Assembly: GCA_025175895.1 (NCBI GenBank)
Contig: CM046003.1
Location: 31,641,245 to 31,705,244, forward strand
Length of the DNA stretch: 64,000 nucleotides
Source of the DNA: Wurfbainia villosa
Lineage: Eukaryota; Streptophyta; Magnoliopsida; Zingiberales; Zingiberaceae
Direction of reading: 5' to 3'
The position numbers were made by a program, and so were the translations under genes. The notes beneath the pieces are model-generated. The model had not been told where the DNA came from. It searched no databases and worked only from the letters and a program-made list of their open reading frames with translations. Below, piece by piece: positions 24,193 through 36,171 of the stretch (position 1 is the stretch's first letter; the number at the start of each line of letters is the position of its first letter).

Positions 24193-25460
24193 TGTGTGTT
24201 TCGACATAATCGTAAAATGGTTTTGCGATAGTCATAATGTTATTTCTGGAAATTTTCTAATTTTTCAAATTTAGAAGTATTTATGGAAATTTTTCAATTT
24301 TGGAAAGTCTAGAAGTATTTATGGAAATCTTCCACTTTTGGAAAGTTGGAAGTATTTATGGAAATTGATATTTTCCATAAATAAAATATTTGATTAGATT
24401 ATGGAAATTTTTTCCTAATTTAATCATGATTTGATTTGGGAAATCAAATCTTAAAATATTTTATTTCCATAAGTAGTTTTAATGATTTAGGAAATTGGTT
24501 TCCTAAATAGATTTTCCTTAATCAAATAATTTCATAAATAAAATATGTGATTAGATTTGGAAATTTGTTTCCTAATTTAATCATGATTTGATTTCAAGAA
24601 TCAAATCTTAAACATATTTTATTTCCATAAATAGTTATGACATATAAGGAAATTATGTACATGACATAATTGTATGCCATGTAATTGCATTAGATGCATA
24701 TCATTATGCCATGTGTGTCGTGACATGTAGATGTATGTCATGTATGCCATGCCATGTAGATAATAGTTATTTGCATGCAAAGAGGATGAGACATAAAAAC
24801 CTTTAAACAATATTAAAGCCTACACCTTCCATTAATATGGTTAGAACCAGAGTTCCGTTTCTTGTTTGGGTTGTTGGACTCTCTCCAAGCCCGGCTCAAA
24901 TCCGAACATGTTCAAACCATGGAATAGTTTAATACTAATATGGTAAGAGTCAGAGGTCAATCGTTAGCTTTGGTTGTTGGACTCTCTCCAAGCTGGGCTA
25001 ATTGGTTGAATGCGCTCTAACCATATTAAAACTATTTCTCGATTAATGGGTTGGCTTTAATCTGGAGCATCGGCTTGTTGGACTCTCTCCAAGGTCGATG
25101 TAAAGGGAGGTGAAGTTGGGTGTTATGCATATGATGTATACTTGTTAATGTGTTAACAACCCGATGTATGTGTGAACATTCAATTAGTTGATAGCACATT
25201 GTGATAGTTGCATATACGTGATATGCAATCGGTATAGTTGATACCTACCGTCGTAGTTATGAATGGCTTGTTGGACTCTCTCCAAGGTTGTTCATAACTA
25301 TGATGGATATCAGCCCATTCGGAGATGGACCTACGATCTCCCGAAGTGATTTTGGGGTTTTTGAAATTCGAAAAATGAATGGGATTTATAAATGTATATT
25401 GATGTATTTTAAAAATCATTTTCTAATATATGCTCGTTTGTATTTCTAAGATTGATCATG
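24193..25460 (+). other. Untranslated leader of D with repeats
   Basis: No coding frame. Contains repeats built on AAGTATTTATGGAAAT (about 24265-24370), a TATGCCATGT-rich stretch (24650-24770), and four exact copies of TTGTTGGACTCTCTCCAAG at 24871, 24974, 25075 and 25268. Confidence 0.8.
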
Positions 25461-26139
25461 ATGTCTTTGAATTTGCGTTCCATTTTGGATTCGAATAAAT
25501 TGACTGGGCTGAACTTCTTGGATTGACTTAGAAACTTGAGAATTGTTCTCAAGGTGAAAAGCTTGCGTATGTCCTCGAAGCGCCTCTTCCCGCCCATCCT
25601 AGTGACGATGCAACTCCGGACCAATTGTTGGTCTATCAGAAACATGTGACTGATTCTAAACTGACAAGTTGCATCATGCTAGCCGCGATGGAACCCAAGC
25701 TACGAAAGCAGCATGAGCATATGGATGCTCATATCGTAGTCCTTCATCTTTATGAGTTGTTTGATAAGCAAGTGAGATTCGAAAGGTTCGAAGTCTCCAA
25801 GCTCCTCTTCACCTCTGAGATGCAAGAAGGTTCATCTGTGGTACTGCTCAACATGCTGAAGACTATGGAGCCTTCTGAGAAGCATGAGCAGGGGACGGTG
25901 TTGTTAGTTGATTCCTCGAAGAAAGGTTCTAAGAGGGAGTCAAAGGAACAACAGAAGGGGAAGAAGAAAAAGGCTAAAAAGGCAGAACCAGCTCAAAAGG
26001 GCACTTGCCATCATTATGGCAAGTAGGGCCATTTGCGAAGAAAGTGCAAGATTTATCTTGAGTCCGTGAAGAAGGATAAGGCATCGGATGCCCCATCTTC
26101 TTCAGAAATCTTCTTTATTGATTGTCATTCTATTTCCTC
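25461..26139 (+). pseudogene. Copia gag of D
   Basis: Starts at ATG 25461 (MSLNLRSILDSNKLTG), a typical copia gag N-terminus. A Trp codon reads TGA soon after and one base is missing near 25545. The frame then continues (VTDSKLTSCIMLAAMEPKL, LYELFDKQVRFERFEVSK), passes a Lys-rich segment and reaches the zinc knuckle CHHYGK-stop-GHLRRKC, where an expected Trp is TAG at 26026. Defective as it stands. Confidence 0.88.
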
Positions 26140-26706
26140 AGACACTTGGGTATTTGATACTGGGTGTGGCTCACATATATGTAATGACATACATGGGCTA
26201 AGGAATAGAAGAAGACTCGTCAAGGGAGAGTCAAATTTATGTGTTGAGAATGGAGCAAAGGCGTCACTCGCCATCGAACATATTTGTTAGAACTCCTAGG
26301 ACTTGTCTTAGAACTGGACAATTGCTTTTATGTTCCTTCGTTGATAAAGAACATCATTTCTATTTCTTGTTTAAATAGAAATGGGTACCATTTGACTTTT
26401 AGTAACAATTGTTGTTACATAACTTTGAATGGAGTTCTTTATGGGACTGGAACTTTAAGCAATGGTGTTTATACGTTGGACGTATCCAGTGATGTTTTCA
26501 ATATCGAAGCGAGCAACAAGCGTGCTCAAAAAGATAATCAATTATACTCCTACATGTGGTATTGTTGTCTTGGCCATGTAAGCAAGAAACGCATGTCCGA
26601 ATTACACCGATGTGGAATTCTGGAATCGTTTGAATTGGATTCATACGATACATGCGAATCATGCTTAAAAGGCAAGATGACTAAGTTACCTTTACCGAAA
26701 GGGTGA
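26140..26706 (+). pseudogene. Protease and GAG-pre-integrase domains of D
   Basis: Aspartic protease motif VFDTGCGSHICND (about 26150-26190) is intact. The frame stops at 26290, and a later frame shows the protease end (LDNCFYVPSLIKNIIS) and the GAG-pre-integrase zinc-binding domain (CCLGHVSKKRMSELH ... CESCLKGKMTK, 26570-26690), ending at TGA 26706. Confidence 0.88.
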
Positions 26707-26710
26707 ACGA

Positions 26711-27480
26711 GTGGGAGAGTTACTAGGTCTAATACATACTGATGTATGTGGACCTATGTCAACTCAAGCTTTAGGAGGCTATAGCTACTTCATTACCTTC
26801 ACCGATGATCACTCACGGTTTGGGTATGTGTTCTTGATGAAACACGAGTCTGAAGCCTTTGAAAGGTTCAAAGAACTCAGAAATGAAGTAGAGAAACAAC
26901 ATGACAAGAGTATTAAAATACTTCGATCGGATCGAGGTGGTGAATACTTAAGTCAAGAGTTTCTTGATTATCTAAGAGACAATGGTATATTGTCTCAATG
27001 GACTCCGCCATATACACCACAGCATAATGGTGTATCTGAGAGGCGTAACCGGACCTTGTTGGACATGGTCAGGTCAATGATGAATCATGCGACTCTTCCT
27101 AAGTCCTTTTGGGGCTATGCACTTCAGACAACTGTTTACTTGTTAAAAGAATGCCTACCAAGGTAGTCTCAACTACTCCATATGAGATATGGAATAGTAA
27201 GAAACCTCATGTATCTTACTTGAAGATATGGGATTGTCCTGCTTATGTGAAGCGGACTGTATCAGACAAATTGGATACTAAGTCTGATAAATGTCTATTT
27301 ATTGGATACCCTAAGGAAACAAGGGGTTACCAATTCTATCATCCTGTGGAACAAAAGGTGTTTGTTTCAAGGCATGCTGTGTTTCTAGAGAAAGAGTTTC
27401 TCTTGCAAGAAAACAAAGTGGGAGTGTCAGAGTTTGAGGAGGCTCGAGAGACTCAAATAGACATTAATGAGATACGGTGA
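26711..27480 (+). pseudogene. Integrase of D
   Basis: The core has the three acidic landmarks in HTDVCGPMS (about 26730), RSDRGGEYL (about 26935) and GVSERRNRT (about 27035), which are the D, D and E of the catalytic triad. The frame is cut at 27166 (TAG after LLKECLPR), then the C-terminal part continues in another frame (IWDCPAYVKR ... CLFIGYPKETRGYQFYHP) to 27480. Confidence 0.92.
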
Positions 27481-27501
27481 AGCTGTGGTAAACAACTCAT
27501 A

Positions 27502-28263
27502 GTGATGAGCAATCAATTTGGACCTATTGTAACACCACATCTTCGTAGATCCGGTAGAACACATGATATTCCCGAGAGATATGGATTTCGTAAAGTGAAT
27601 CGAACGACGTGTTACTCATTGATGATGAGGAGCCTACCGCTTATGAAAAAAGGCCGACAAGTTCAAAGGGATAAGTGGCTTGGTGCCATGAAGTCGGAAA
27701 TGGATTCCATGTATGAAAACCAAGTTTGGAACTTGGTTGACCCACCTGAAGGCATAAAGCCTATAGGGTGCAAGTGGGTTTTCAAGAAGAAAATCGACAT
27801 GGATGGTAATGTGATTACCTATAAGGCTAGATTGGTGGCGAAAGGATATCGTCAAAAGCAAGGTGTTGATTATGACGAAACCTATTCACCTGTAGCTATG
27901 CTTAAATCCATTCGGATGCTCCTGGCCATAGCGGCTCATTATGATTATGAGATATGGCAGATGGATGTGAAAACAGCTTTCCTTAATGGAAACCTGCTCG
28001 AGGACGTGTATATGATACAACCTGAGGGTTTCACATCGGTTGATAAAACCAAGGTATGCAAATTGCGACGGTCCATTTATGGATTGAAGCAAGCATCCAG
28101 GAGCTGGAATATCCGTTTTGATGAGACAATCAAAAAGTTTGATTTCTCACAAAATCCAGACGAACCTTGTGTGTACGAGAAGGTTAGTGGGAGTGCAGTC
28201 GTGTTCCTAGTATTGTATGTCGATGACATATTACTTATAGGAAATGATGTTTCAGTCTTATAG
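27502..28263 (+). pseudogene. Reverse transcriptase of D
   Basis: Copia RVT_2 domain: WLGAMKSEMDSM, KPIGCKWVFKKK, ARLVAKGYRQKQGVDYDETY, SPVAMLKSIRMLL, WQMDVKTAFLNGNL, RSIYGLKQASRSWN and the catalytic YVDDILL (about 28216-28236). Ends at an in-frame TAG (28261-28263) just before the RNase H region, which resumes at 28297. Confidence 0.95.
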
Positions 28264-28296
28264 TCAGTTAAGGTTTGGTTATCCAAGACATTCTCC

Positions 28297-29130
28297 ATGA
28301 AAGACCTGGGAGAAGCAACCTACATCCTCGGGATTAAGATCTATAGAGATAGATTGAAACGGTTGCTTGGTCTTTCGCAGTCTACATATATAGACCGAGT
28401 GCTAAAGAGGTTTAGCATGTCGGAATCCAAGAAAGGTTTCCTACCCATCAGGCATGGGATACACCTTTCGAAGTCTATGTGTCCGCGCACAGAAGATGAG
28501 AGGATTTGCATGAGTAAGATTCCCTATGCATCTGCAATAGGATCTATCATGTATGCTATGTTATGTACGAGGCCCGATGTATCGTATGCTATGAGTGTCA
28601 CGAGCAGATACCAGTCTGATCCAGGAATGGATTATTGGGTGGCTGTTAAGACGATCCTTAAGTACTTGAGAAGAACTAAGGATGTGTTCCTAATATATGG
28701 AGAAGGGTACATGGTGATACGTGGGTATACGGATGCCAGCTCCAGATAGACAAGGATGATTCCATGCCTCAGTCTGGGTATGTATTCACCTAGAATGGAG
28801 GCGCAATAAGTTGGAAAGGTTCCAAGCTTGACGCTATAGCAGATTTTGCCACTAAGGAAGAATACATTGCAGCTTTGGAAGCAGCATAGGAAGCGGTTTG
28901 GATCAAGAAGTTCATCTCTGAACTTAATGTGGTCTCATCAATGATCCAAACATGTGCTTCGCCGCTATCATCTTATCAGAGAGATCATCAGTAGGAACGA
29001 AATACAAATCGAGAAAATTCCCACTGAAAGGAACTTAGCGGATCCTTTAACTAAGGAATTACCTCAAAATAAGTTTGAGGGTCATGTTAGAGCTTATGGT
29101 ATTGGATACCGTAGCGATTGGCATTAGGCC
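28297..29130 (+). pseudogene. RNase H end of the D polyprotein
   Basis: MKDLGEATYILGIKIYRDR, then SKIPYASAIGSIMYAMLCTR and a YTDAS motif (about 28728-28742). After TAG 28747 the homology goes on with further stops (EEYIAALEAA-stop-EAVW near 28860). It ends with the conserved tail DPLTKELPQNKFEGH (about 29040-29085) before the purine tract at 29130-29141. Confidence 0.9.
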
Positions 29131-29141
29131 AAGTGGGAGTC

Positions 29142-31364
29142 TGTTAGTAATATATGAGAGATGTCCTAAGGCAATCGCCTTATGTATGAACCATTTATAT
29201 GATAAATGAAGATTCACTATTTGAGTATACATGTTTTATGTATTTGATTGAATCTTAAACTCATTTACTGAATGTCCACGATACGATTCACAGCATGAGA
29301 GAATTTGTGATTGAATCACAACTAGTGAGTATCTCTAGATGTGTAATTGTGATGTATCGGAATTATCCCTAGTCGATGAATTGATGGATTTAGACACCAT
29401 CAATTCTGTCGAGACTAGCATGAGGTATACTCCTTGGTGTATCCAAGCAGCTGATTCTCACTGGCTGGAGACATTGTGATGTCCGGAGTTAATCGTGGAT
29501 GCTAGTTATGGTAACTAGTTCATTGGAGTGACCAGCCGTAAGACTTCATATGGTTCTCTGCATATATAGATATGTCAATAAAGTTCTTACTGTGGCTTAA
29601 GTGCGATGTTCCTTTGACTTGCGGTATTCAAGTCATCTTGATCATGGAGACTTATGCTTTGACATCTTAAGCAAACATCTCTAAGGAGATGTGGACCCGG
29701 GATGATTGGGTATAAGTCGAAGTGATCGAAGGTGTTTGAATAGCCTATAAAGGATTCACCACTCATTGCGAGGAGATGTATACCCATGGCCTCTCGTCGG
29801 ATTGTTACTAAAGTCTTTGGCCAAAGCATTACATGTTTAGAGTAAGGTACTCTTCGATACATGTGGAGTAACTAGAATCCGTAGGACGAGAAAATGATAC
29901 TTGGGCTAGGTGTGACGTAGTCAGCCTAGTGGGGACTGACACAATAGACCATGTCCTGAACCAAGTGGGTATAAGATGAGTGAAGGGAATGGGGCACGAA
30001 TCATTCGAGCTGCTGAAGGGTTTCAGAAATAGTTCTGGATCAACCGTTGATCTTTTCGGTTAATTGGGGATCATGATGTACTACTAGGTGCCACTCATAA
30101 TCGTTCTATAATTAATGGTTAATTATAGACGGCCAACATAAACCGAGAACCTATTTGGTCACACGCACAACGAGCGTAATCTGAAGGATTTAAAACGAGC
30201 TTGAGAATGGGATTCTCAGACCGAGAGAAACTAGGTTTGGTTGGACCAAACAAGAAGCGAGCATGAAATCGTTTCAGTCGCAATGGAAGCGTGGATGGGC
30301 CATGTCTTATGAAGACATAATGGATGAACCAAAATGGTTTGGTTCTAATCCAATGGAGGAGAATAAACCGAAGGGTTTGGTTTATTTTAAACGAATGAAC
30401 CAAAAGTTGGTTCGGTTCGTTTTAACTTAAAATAAACCATCATGGTTTGGTTTATTTTAACTTATCTTAATGGAACGGGTTAACGGGCCTAATGGTTATG
30501 ATCCAATAACCGTTAAGAGAATTAGTTCTCTATAAAAGAGGGCTTAAGGGATAATTAAGCCCTAATCCAAAACCCCTAGGTTAAAGTTGCCGCCCACCTC
30601 CTTATTGGAGTTTTCGACGCCAACCTCTTGCCGCTGCCCATAGCTCCTCCAACCGGCGTCCAGAAGGTAGCTTCCTTCCCCCTCGCCGGCGTCGAGCTGC
30701 TGCCGGTTAGTGCTCCAGAGATCTCCTTCAGGTTTGGCATCAAGGTGAGCTCTATCTTCCTTGGTTGGCCGGCGCCTATCACCTCCACCAAAGCTGTCCA
30801 GTTTTCTGGACAGCTTGTTCTCCTCTCGTCGGAGCATCGTTTGGACGACGGTTAGAGCTCCGACAGAGGCTAACTTACCGTGGATTCGATCTCCAGTAAT
30901 CCTCTGAGGTGGAGGACGAAGGATTCGTCAATCGGTTGACGAATACCTCTCCGGAGAAGCGAGTTTTGAGGACTCGTCTTGGGATCCGAATTTGGATTCG
31001 GATCGTGATCATCTCTCGATCACGTCGTCTTCAACACGAGGCTAGTAACCCATACGAAGACGAAGCTCGTGGATTAGCGAAGTCATCCTGAGGAACTCGG
31101 CGTGGATACGGATAGAGACGATTCTAGCGAGGATCGTTCCGGTTGATGCCGTTCCCGCTACACGTCATACGAAAGGTATAACGTAGTTAAATTTCCTTTT
31201 ATTGCAAATTTAAATTTACGGTTATGTCTACACTTGTTGTAATATGCATGTGTGTGATGTGTGTGTTGTAATAAATGTAGATTTATTATTTTATTGCTTC
31301 CGCTGTGCTCATGTTTACGAAACGTGATCAAACACACACACGCCGCGGTACCGAAAACCCAACA
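29142..31364 (+). repeat. 3' LTR of D
   Basis: 2223 bp, very similar to 21950-24175; by eye the two differ at about 2% of positions, more densely in the first 350 bases. TATA box at 30531-30537; hairpin at 30791-30816. Confidence 0.95.
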
Positions 31365-31369
31365 GTGTT
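31365..31369. repeat. Target-site duplication GTGTT (right) of D
   Basis: Exact match to 21945-21949, after which C1 pol resumes in the same reading. Confidence 0.93.
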
Positions 31370-32096
31370 TACTTGCCTTATGGGCTCGTGGTTCCTTCGA
31401 GTTTGCAACTGCACTACTGTTATCACAATAAATTGTGATAGTTCTGGGCAAACCAGGAATCACATCTAAGTCCATCAAGAAGTTTTTGAGACATACAGCT
31501 TCTTTGGTCGTCTCAGAGGATGCCACATACTCAGCTTCCATGGTAGAGTCCGCCATGCATTTCTGCTTGACACTCCTCCATACAATGGCTCCACCTCCCA
31601 AAGTAAACACAAAACCTGAGGTAGACTTACTGTTATCCCTATCTGATTGGAAGTCGAAATCTGTGTAACCCACAGGGAGTAATTGATTTGCGTGGTATAC
31701 TGGCATATAATCCCTAGTCCTTTTCATGTACTTCAATATATGGTTCACCGCAGTCCAATCTCCCTGTCTTGGATTACTTTCATATCTGCTAACCATGCCC
31801 ATGGCAAAGCAGATATCCGGTCTCGTACATAACATAGCATACATGAGGCTTTCTACTGTCGAAGCATAAGGAACCGCCTTCATCTCCTCTATCTCCTTTG
31901 ATGTTCTAGGACACATCTCTTTAGATAAAGGTACTCCATGTCTAAAAGGTAGAAAACCTTTCTTGGAGTTTTGCATGCTAAAACGAGCCATAATGGTGTC
32001 TATGTATGAAGCTTGAGATAAGCACAATATCCTTTTCTTGCGATCCCTTATAACCTTGATCCCAAAGATGTGTCCCACTTCTCCCAAGTCCTTCAT
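31370..32096 (-). pseudogene. RNase H region of C1 (N-terminal part)
   Basis: Minus-strand frame from MKDLGEVGHIFGIKVIRDRK through MCPRTSKEIEEMKAVPYAST, VGYTDFDFQSDRDNSKSTSG, AEYVASSETTKEAV and TIYCDNSSAVANSKEP to ASKHC. There it runs into the D LTR, so the open frame is prolonged by foreign sequence. The missing C-terminal end is at 21744-21944. Confidence 0.93.
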
Positions 32097-32822
32097 ATCA
32101 AACTATTTGGACAACCATACTCTTACGTCCGATAACACCTTGACATTGTTGTCGATTAACAAAATGTCATCTACGTATAGTACAAGAAATACCACTACGT
32201 TTCCGTCACATCTCTTGTATACACAAGACTCATCCGGACTTTGAATAAATCCATAAGACTGGATTACTTCATCAAAGTGGATGTTCCAAGATCTCGAAGC
32301 TTACTTCAATCCATAAATGGACTGATTAAGCTTGCACACAAGATGCTCTTTGCCTTTTGCAATGAATCCCTCTAGTTGCTTCATATAGATGTTTTCCTCA
32401 AGACTTCCATTAAGGAAAGCTATCTTGACATCCATCTGCCACACCTCATAATCCATATGAGCAGCAATACATAAGAGAATCTGGATAGACTTAAGCATAG
32501 CTACCGGCGAAAAGGTTTCCTCATAATCGATACCCTCTTTCTGAGTATACCCTTTCGCAACAAGCCTTGCTTTGAAGGTCTCAACCTTCCCGTCTATTCC
32601 TCTCTTTCTTTTGTAGATCCACTTGCATCCAATGGTTTTTACACCATTGGGTGGTTCTACTAGCTCCCAAACCTGATTTGAATCCATAGATTCTATCTCA
32701 GAATTCATCGCACTTTGCCAAGATACCGCATCTTTATCTTGGATTGCCTCGTCATATGTCCAGGGATCAGGTTCATGTTTGCCATGGACCAAATCAGAAG
32801 ATTCTCCCAAGAACATAAATCT
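32097..32822 (-). pseudogene. Reverse transcriptase of C1
   Basis: RVT_2 motifs: SWQSAMNSEIESMDSNQVW, KTIGCKWIYKRK, ARLVAKGYTQKEGIDYEETF, WQMDVKIAFLNGSLEE, NQSIYGLK-stop (a Gln codon now TAG at about 32301), then LYVDDILL (about 32155-32180) in the continuing frame. A further stop separates it from RNase H. Confidence 0.93.
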
Positions 32823-33838
32823 GTCAGGCTATCTAACAACCCTCCCACTACGACGAGGTATCACCTATGTATCCTCTGTGACATGCGGTGCAGTCACTTG
32901 TGGTATATCCTCTTGTACTGGTGGTACTGAAGTAGTGACTTCCCCTCTCAATTCCTCCAGAACAATCTTACTCATGGGCTTGTGGTTCATCACATAGTCT
33001 TCCTCTAGAAATATGGCGTTCGTGCTAACGATCACCCTCTGATCTCTAGGACTATAAAACAAACCACCTTTCGTTTCTCTAGGATAGCCAACGAACATGT
33101 GCACTTCTGTACGAGGTTCCAACTTAACAGCATCTGCCTTCAGCACATGTACTGGACTCCCCCAAATCCGAATATGTCTCAGACTAGGCTTTCGCCCAGT
33201 CCACAATTTTGTGGGAGTAGAAATCACTGATTTAGATGGCACCAAGTTCAGAATATACACTGCCATATCTAGAGCATACCCCCAGAACGAATCTACCAAC
33301 TCAGAATAACTCATCATCGATCTAACCATCTCCATAAGAGTCCTATTCCTTCGCTCCGCTACACCATTCTACTGGGGTGTGCCAGGTGCAGACAATTGGG
33401 ATTGAATCCCAGCCTCTGATAAATAATTCCTAAACTCTCCCAAGAGGTACTCACCACCATGATCAGATCGTAGTGTCTTGATACTTTTACCTTGATGTTT
33501 CTCCACATCAGCCTTGAATTCTTTGAACCTGTCAAAGCATTCAGACTTGCGGCGCATCAAATAAATGTATCCATATCTTGAATAATCGTCTATAAAAGAG
33601 ACAAAATATTCAAAACCACCTCTATCCTGGATAGACATAGGACCATACAAATCAAAATGAACCAATTCCAACACATCTTTGGCTCTATACCCCTTGGCCT
33701 TAAAAGGCCTCTTGGTCATTTTACCATCCAAGCAAGATTCGCAGGTTGGGAAATCTTCCACCACTAATGAACCCAAAGGTCCATCAGCTATCAACCTTTG
33801 AATTCTACTTAGGTTAATATGACCTAACCTTAGATGCT
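32823..33838 (-). pseudogene. GAG-pre-integrase and integrase of C1
   Basis: LRLGHINLSRIQRLIADGPL and CESCLDGKMTKRPF (zinc-binding region), then VHFDLYGPMS, RSDHGGEYL and GVAERRNRT with the D, D, E landmarks. A stop replaces Gln just before NGVAERR (about 33370), and a Trp-to-stop change lies before HLRLGH (about 33837). The C-terminal part has IWGSPVHVLKAD, MFVGYPRETKGGLFYSP and ends at 32865; a short linker with a stop follows. Confidence 0.92.
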
Positions 33839-34300
33839 AAAGATATGTTTGGTTCATTTTCGAAGGTTCTTTTCTCTTATTAGAATTAGAATATGAATTA
33901 TTTACTTCTATTTGCATCGTGGGAGATTTTGGTTCAAGGGTATATAAATTTCCTATAAATGCACCAGAACAGATAATCTCCCTATTCCTTTTTATAACAA
34001 CTCTGTCTTTAAAAGAAATAGAATATCCATCCATAAACAATTTAGAAATCGAAATCAAATTCTTTCTAAATAAAGGTACATAAAGGAAATTTCTCAGAAC
34101 CAAAGTTTTATTTCTATCAAAAGATAAATAAACATCTCCCACTGCAACAGCCGCCACCTTTGTAACATCGCCCAAGTAAACGGTAATCTCCCCCTCAGCC
34201 AGTCGTCTGGTTTCCTGGAACCCCTGCGAAGTATTACAGACATGATCAGTGGATTCTGTATCTACACACTAGGTGCCGATAGATAACACCGCTAAATATG
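33839..34300 (-). pseudogene. Protease region of C1
   Basis: The protease motif is present but altered: the DTG triplet reads DTE (about 34245-34255), and a Trp just upstream is a stop. The rest (LVLRNFLYVPLFRKNLISIS, GDVYLSFDRN) is in frame at 33837-34175. The altered catalytic triplet predicts an inactive protease. Confidence 0.85.
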
Positions 34301-34319
34301 TTTCAACGACTAGACCAAA

Positions 34320-35121
34320 AGAGATACCTTTGCTCTACTTTCGGTTGGGGCAGTCCTTCTTCCAATGTCCGGTCTGCTTGCAAGTGAAGCACTTGACTTT
34401 CGGCTTCTTCACTCCTCCCTGAGATCCTCCCGCCACCTTTGCCCCCACCTTGTTTCTTCTTCTTCTTGCCTTTCGACTTAGAAGTAGAAACCTTTTGGGC
34501 AACCATGGCCTGATCATGAGCACTCTGACGAAAAATCCCCTCTGCCGCCTGGAGTTCTGTCAGAAGCTCCGCCAACGAATACAACCTTTTATTCATGTTG
34601 TAGTTCAGGCGAAACTTCTCAAAACTCCTAGGTAGAGACTGGAGAATGATATCGACCTGGGTTTCCCCATCGATCTCAGCTCCAAGGACTTCCAGCTCAT
34701 TCAAATGAGACATCATCTTGAGAACATGATCCCTCACGGGTGTTCCCTCGATCATGGTGGTCGTCATCAAGTTCCTCATAGCTTCTTGCCTAGTAGCCCG
34801 ATTCTGGAGTCCGAAAAGCTCCTTGAGATTGAGCATCATGTCATAAGCAGTGGGCATGGCTTGATGCTGATGTTGCAATACATTTGACATAGAAGCCAAA
34901 ATGTAACACCGCGTCATCTCATCAGCCTTTATCCACTTCTTATAACTCTCCTTCTCCTTTTCCCCAGAATCATCCCCAGGCTTAGGAGGACACTCTTCGA
35001 AGAGTATATACTTGTACTCCTCAGCAGTCAAGACAATATCAAGATTCCTCTTCCAATCAACATAATTAGGTCCAGTAAGTTTATTCTCCTTTAGTATCGC
35101 AACAAGTGGATTGAAAGTCAT
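34320..35121 (-). pseudogene. Gag of C1
   Basis: Starts MTFNPLVAILKENKLTGPNY (ATG at 35121; the frame extends upstream to 35145). UBN2-type body (KKWIKADEMTRCYILASMSN, MMLNLKELFGLQNRATRQEA, DIILQSLPRSFEKFRLNYNM), a Lys/Gly-rich segment, and a zinc knuckle CFTCKQTGHWKKDC (about 34345-34390) reached after a frameshift near 34400. The C2 homologue lacks about 96 codons of the body. Confidence 0.92.
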
Positions 35122-35145
35122 TTTTGAAAAACCTAAGAATAACAT

Positions 35146-36156
35146 AGATCAAAACATTAGATTTCAAAAAATTATTGATTCCTCAAACAATAAAATTTTA
35201 AAATCAACCAACACCGAGAATATCGTATGCCACGATCGTGTGGACGTATACGAATTCTACATTTGTAAGAGGAGGTTTTACCCATTAATTTTACTATCTT
35301 GTCAACCTTACTTTTTGACAAATAAAATTAATAGTTGGTTCCTCTTCGGCCCTACAAATAAAAGCAGTGACTTTGATGGAGAGGATACTCCTATTTGCAT
35401 CTAAGTGTTCACCATTACTCGGTACCAAGGCAATTATCTCGGGTTATGTGCCTTCCGATGGGGAAGACACACGCTCCTAAATAATTTCCTATAACGATAT
35501 TTGACCCTGTGATCTGCAAAACAAACTCATCCGATGGGGAGGAAGGCACTCAGAGCCGATGCGCAATTTTGTTTGCATCACATGTCAAATCGTAATGGAG
35601 GCCGTGGGAATTTTAAAAAAATATCCCTCTCCCACATAGTAATTTAAAATTGAGGAATTTTCCTAGAACACGACATGCATTTCAAACAAGAAGCAATAAA
35701 TATGAAAAAAAAATATTTTCCAAATATTATTACTTTTGTTCTCCAATATGCATCCCGTCATATCGCCATCTCGTCCGCTCCTCCCTACGCCATGTACAAG
35801 CCATCCGGAGATCCGAGCTGAGAAAAAATATTTTAATTTACATCTATCGATCCTATACTTCATGAAGGAGTGTACATGAAATCTAGATCGAAAGTAAACT
35901 AAAATAAAAGAGTGGCTAAACAATGTCGTACTTAATTATAAAAATTAAATACTAGCCTCGTCAACCCCGAGGATTCAAATAATAATACAATTACACACAT
36001 CCAATCACATACACACACATATGGCCATAATAGTTGGATCTTATGCCTGCAACCAAAAAGTTAGTTTACGCACATCCTACTATCATCCGGTACATACAAT
36101 ATATGATAAGTGCATAAAAGTAACCGAATCCTAAACACACAAAATTGGAAATCGTG
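35146..36156 (-). other. Untranslated leader of C1
   Basis: No coding frame. Collinear (inverted) with 40509-41541 of C2. Contains repeated CCGATGGGGA(G/A) motifs at 35456-35580. Confidence 0.8.
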
Positions 36157-36171
36157 GCTCTGATACCACTT
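36157..36171 (-). other. Primer-binding site of C1
   Basis: Reverse complement AAGTGGTATCAGAGCC adjoining the LTR end at 36172. Confidence 0.88.

Larger units (their letters stand above)
21950..31364 (+). mobile_element. Ty1/copia retrotransposon D, complete but defective
   Basis: LTRs 21950-24175 and 29142-31364 start TGTTAGTAATATATG and end CCCAACA. A primer-like AAGGGTATCAGAGCC follows the left LTR, a purine tract AAGTGGGAGTC precedes the right one, and a GTGTT duplication flanks the whole. The order gag, protease, integrase, reverse transcriptase, RNase H is copia-type. In-frame stops interrupt nearly every domain. It lies in the RNase H region of C1 in opposite orientation, so it is younger than C1. 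Confidence 0.96.

Noticed and set aside
24871..25286. CRISPR-like regularly repeated 19-mer
   Set aside because: Only four copies with unequal spacing (about 101-193 bases), in a plant retrotransposon leader; no cas-like genes.
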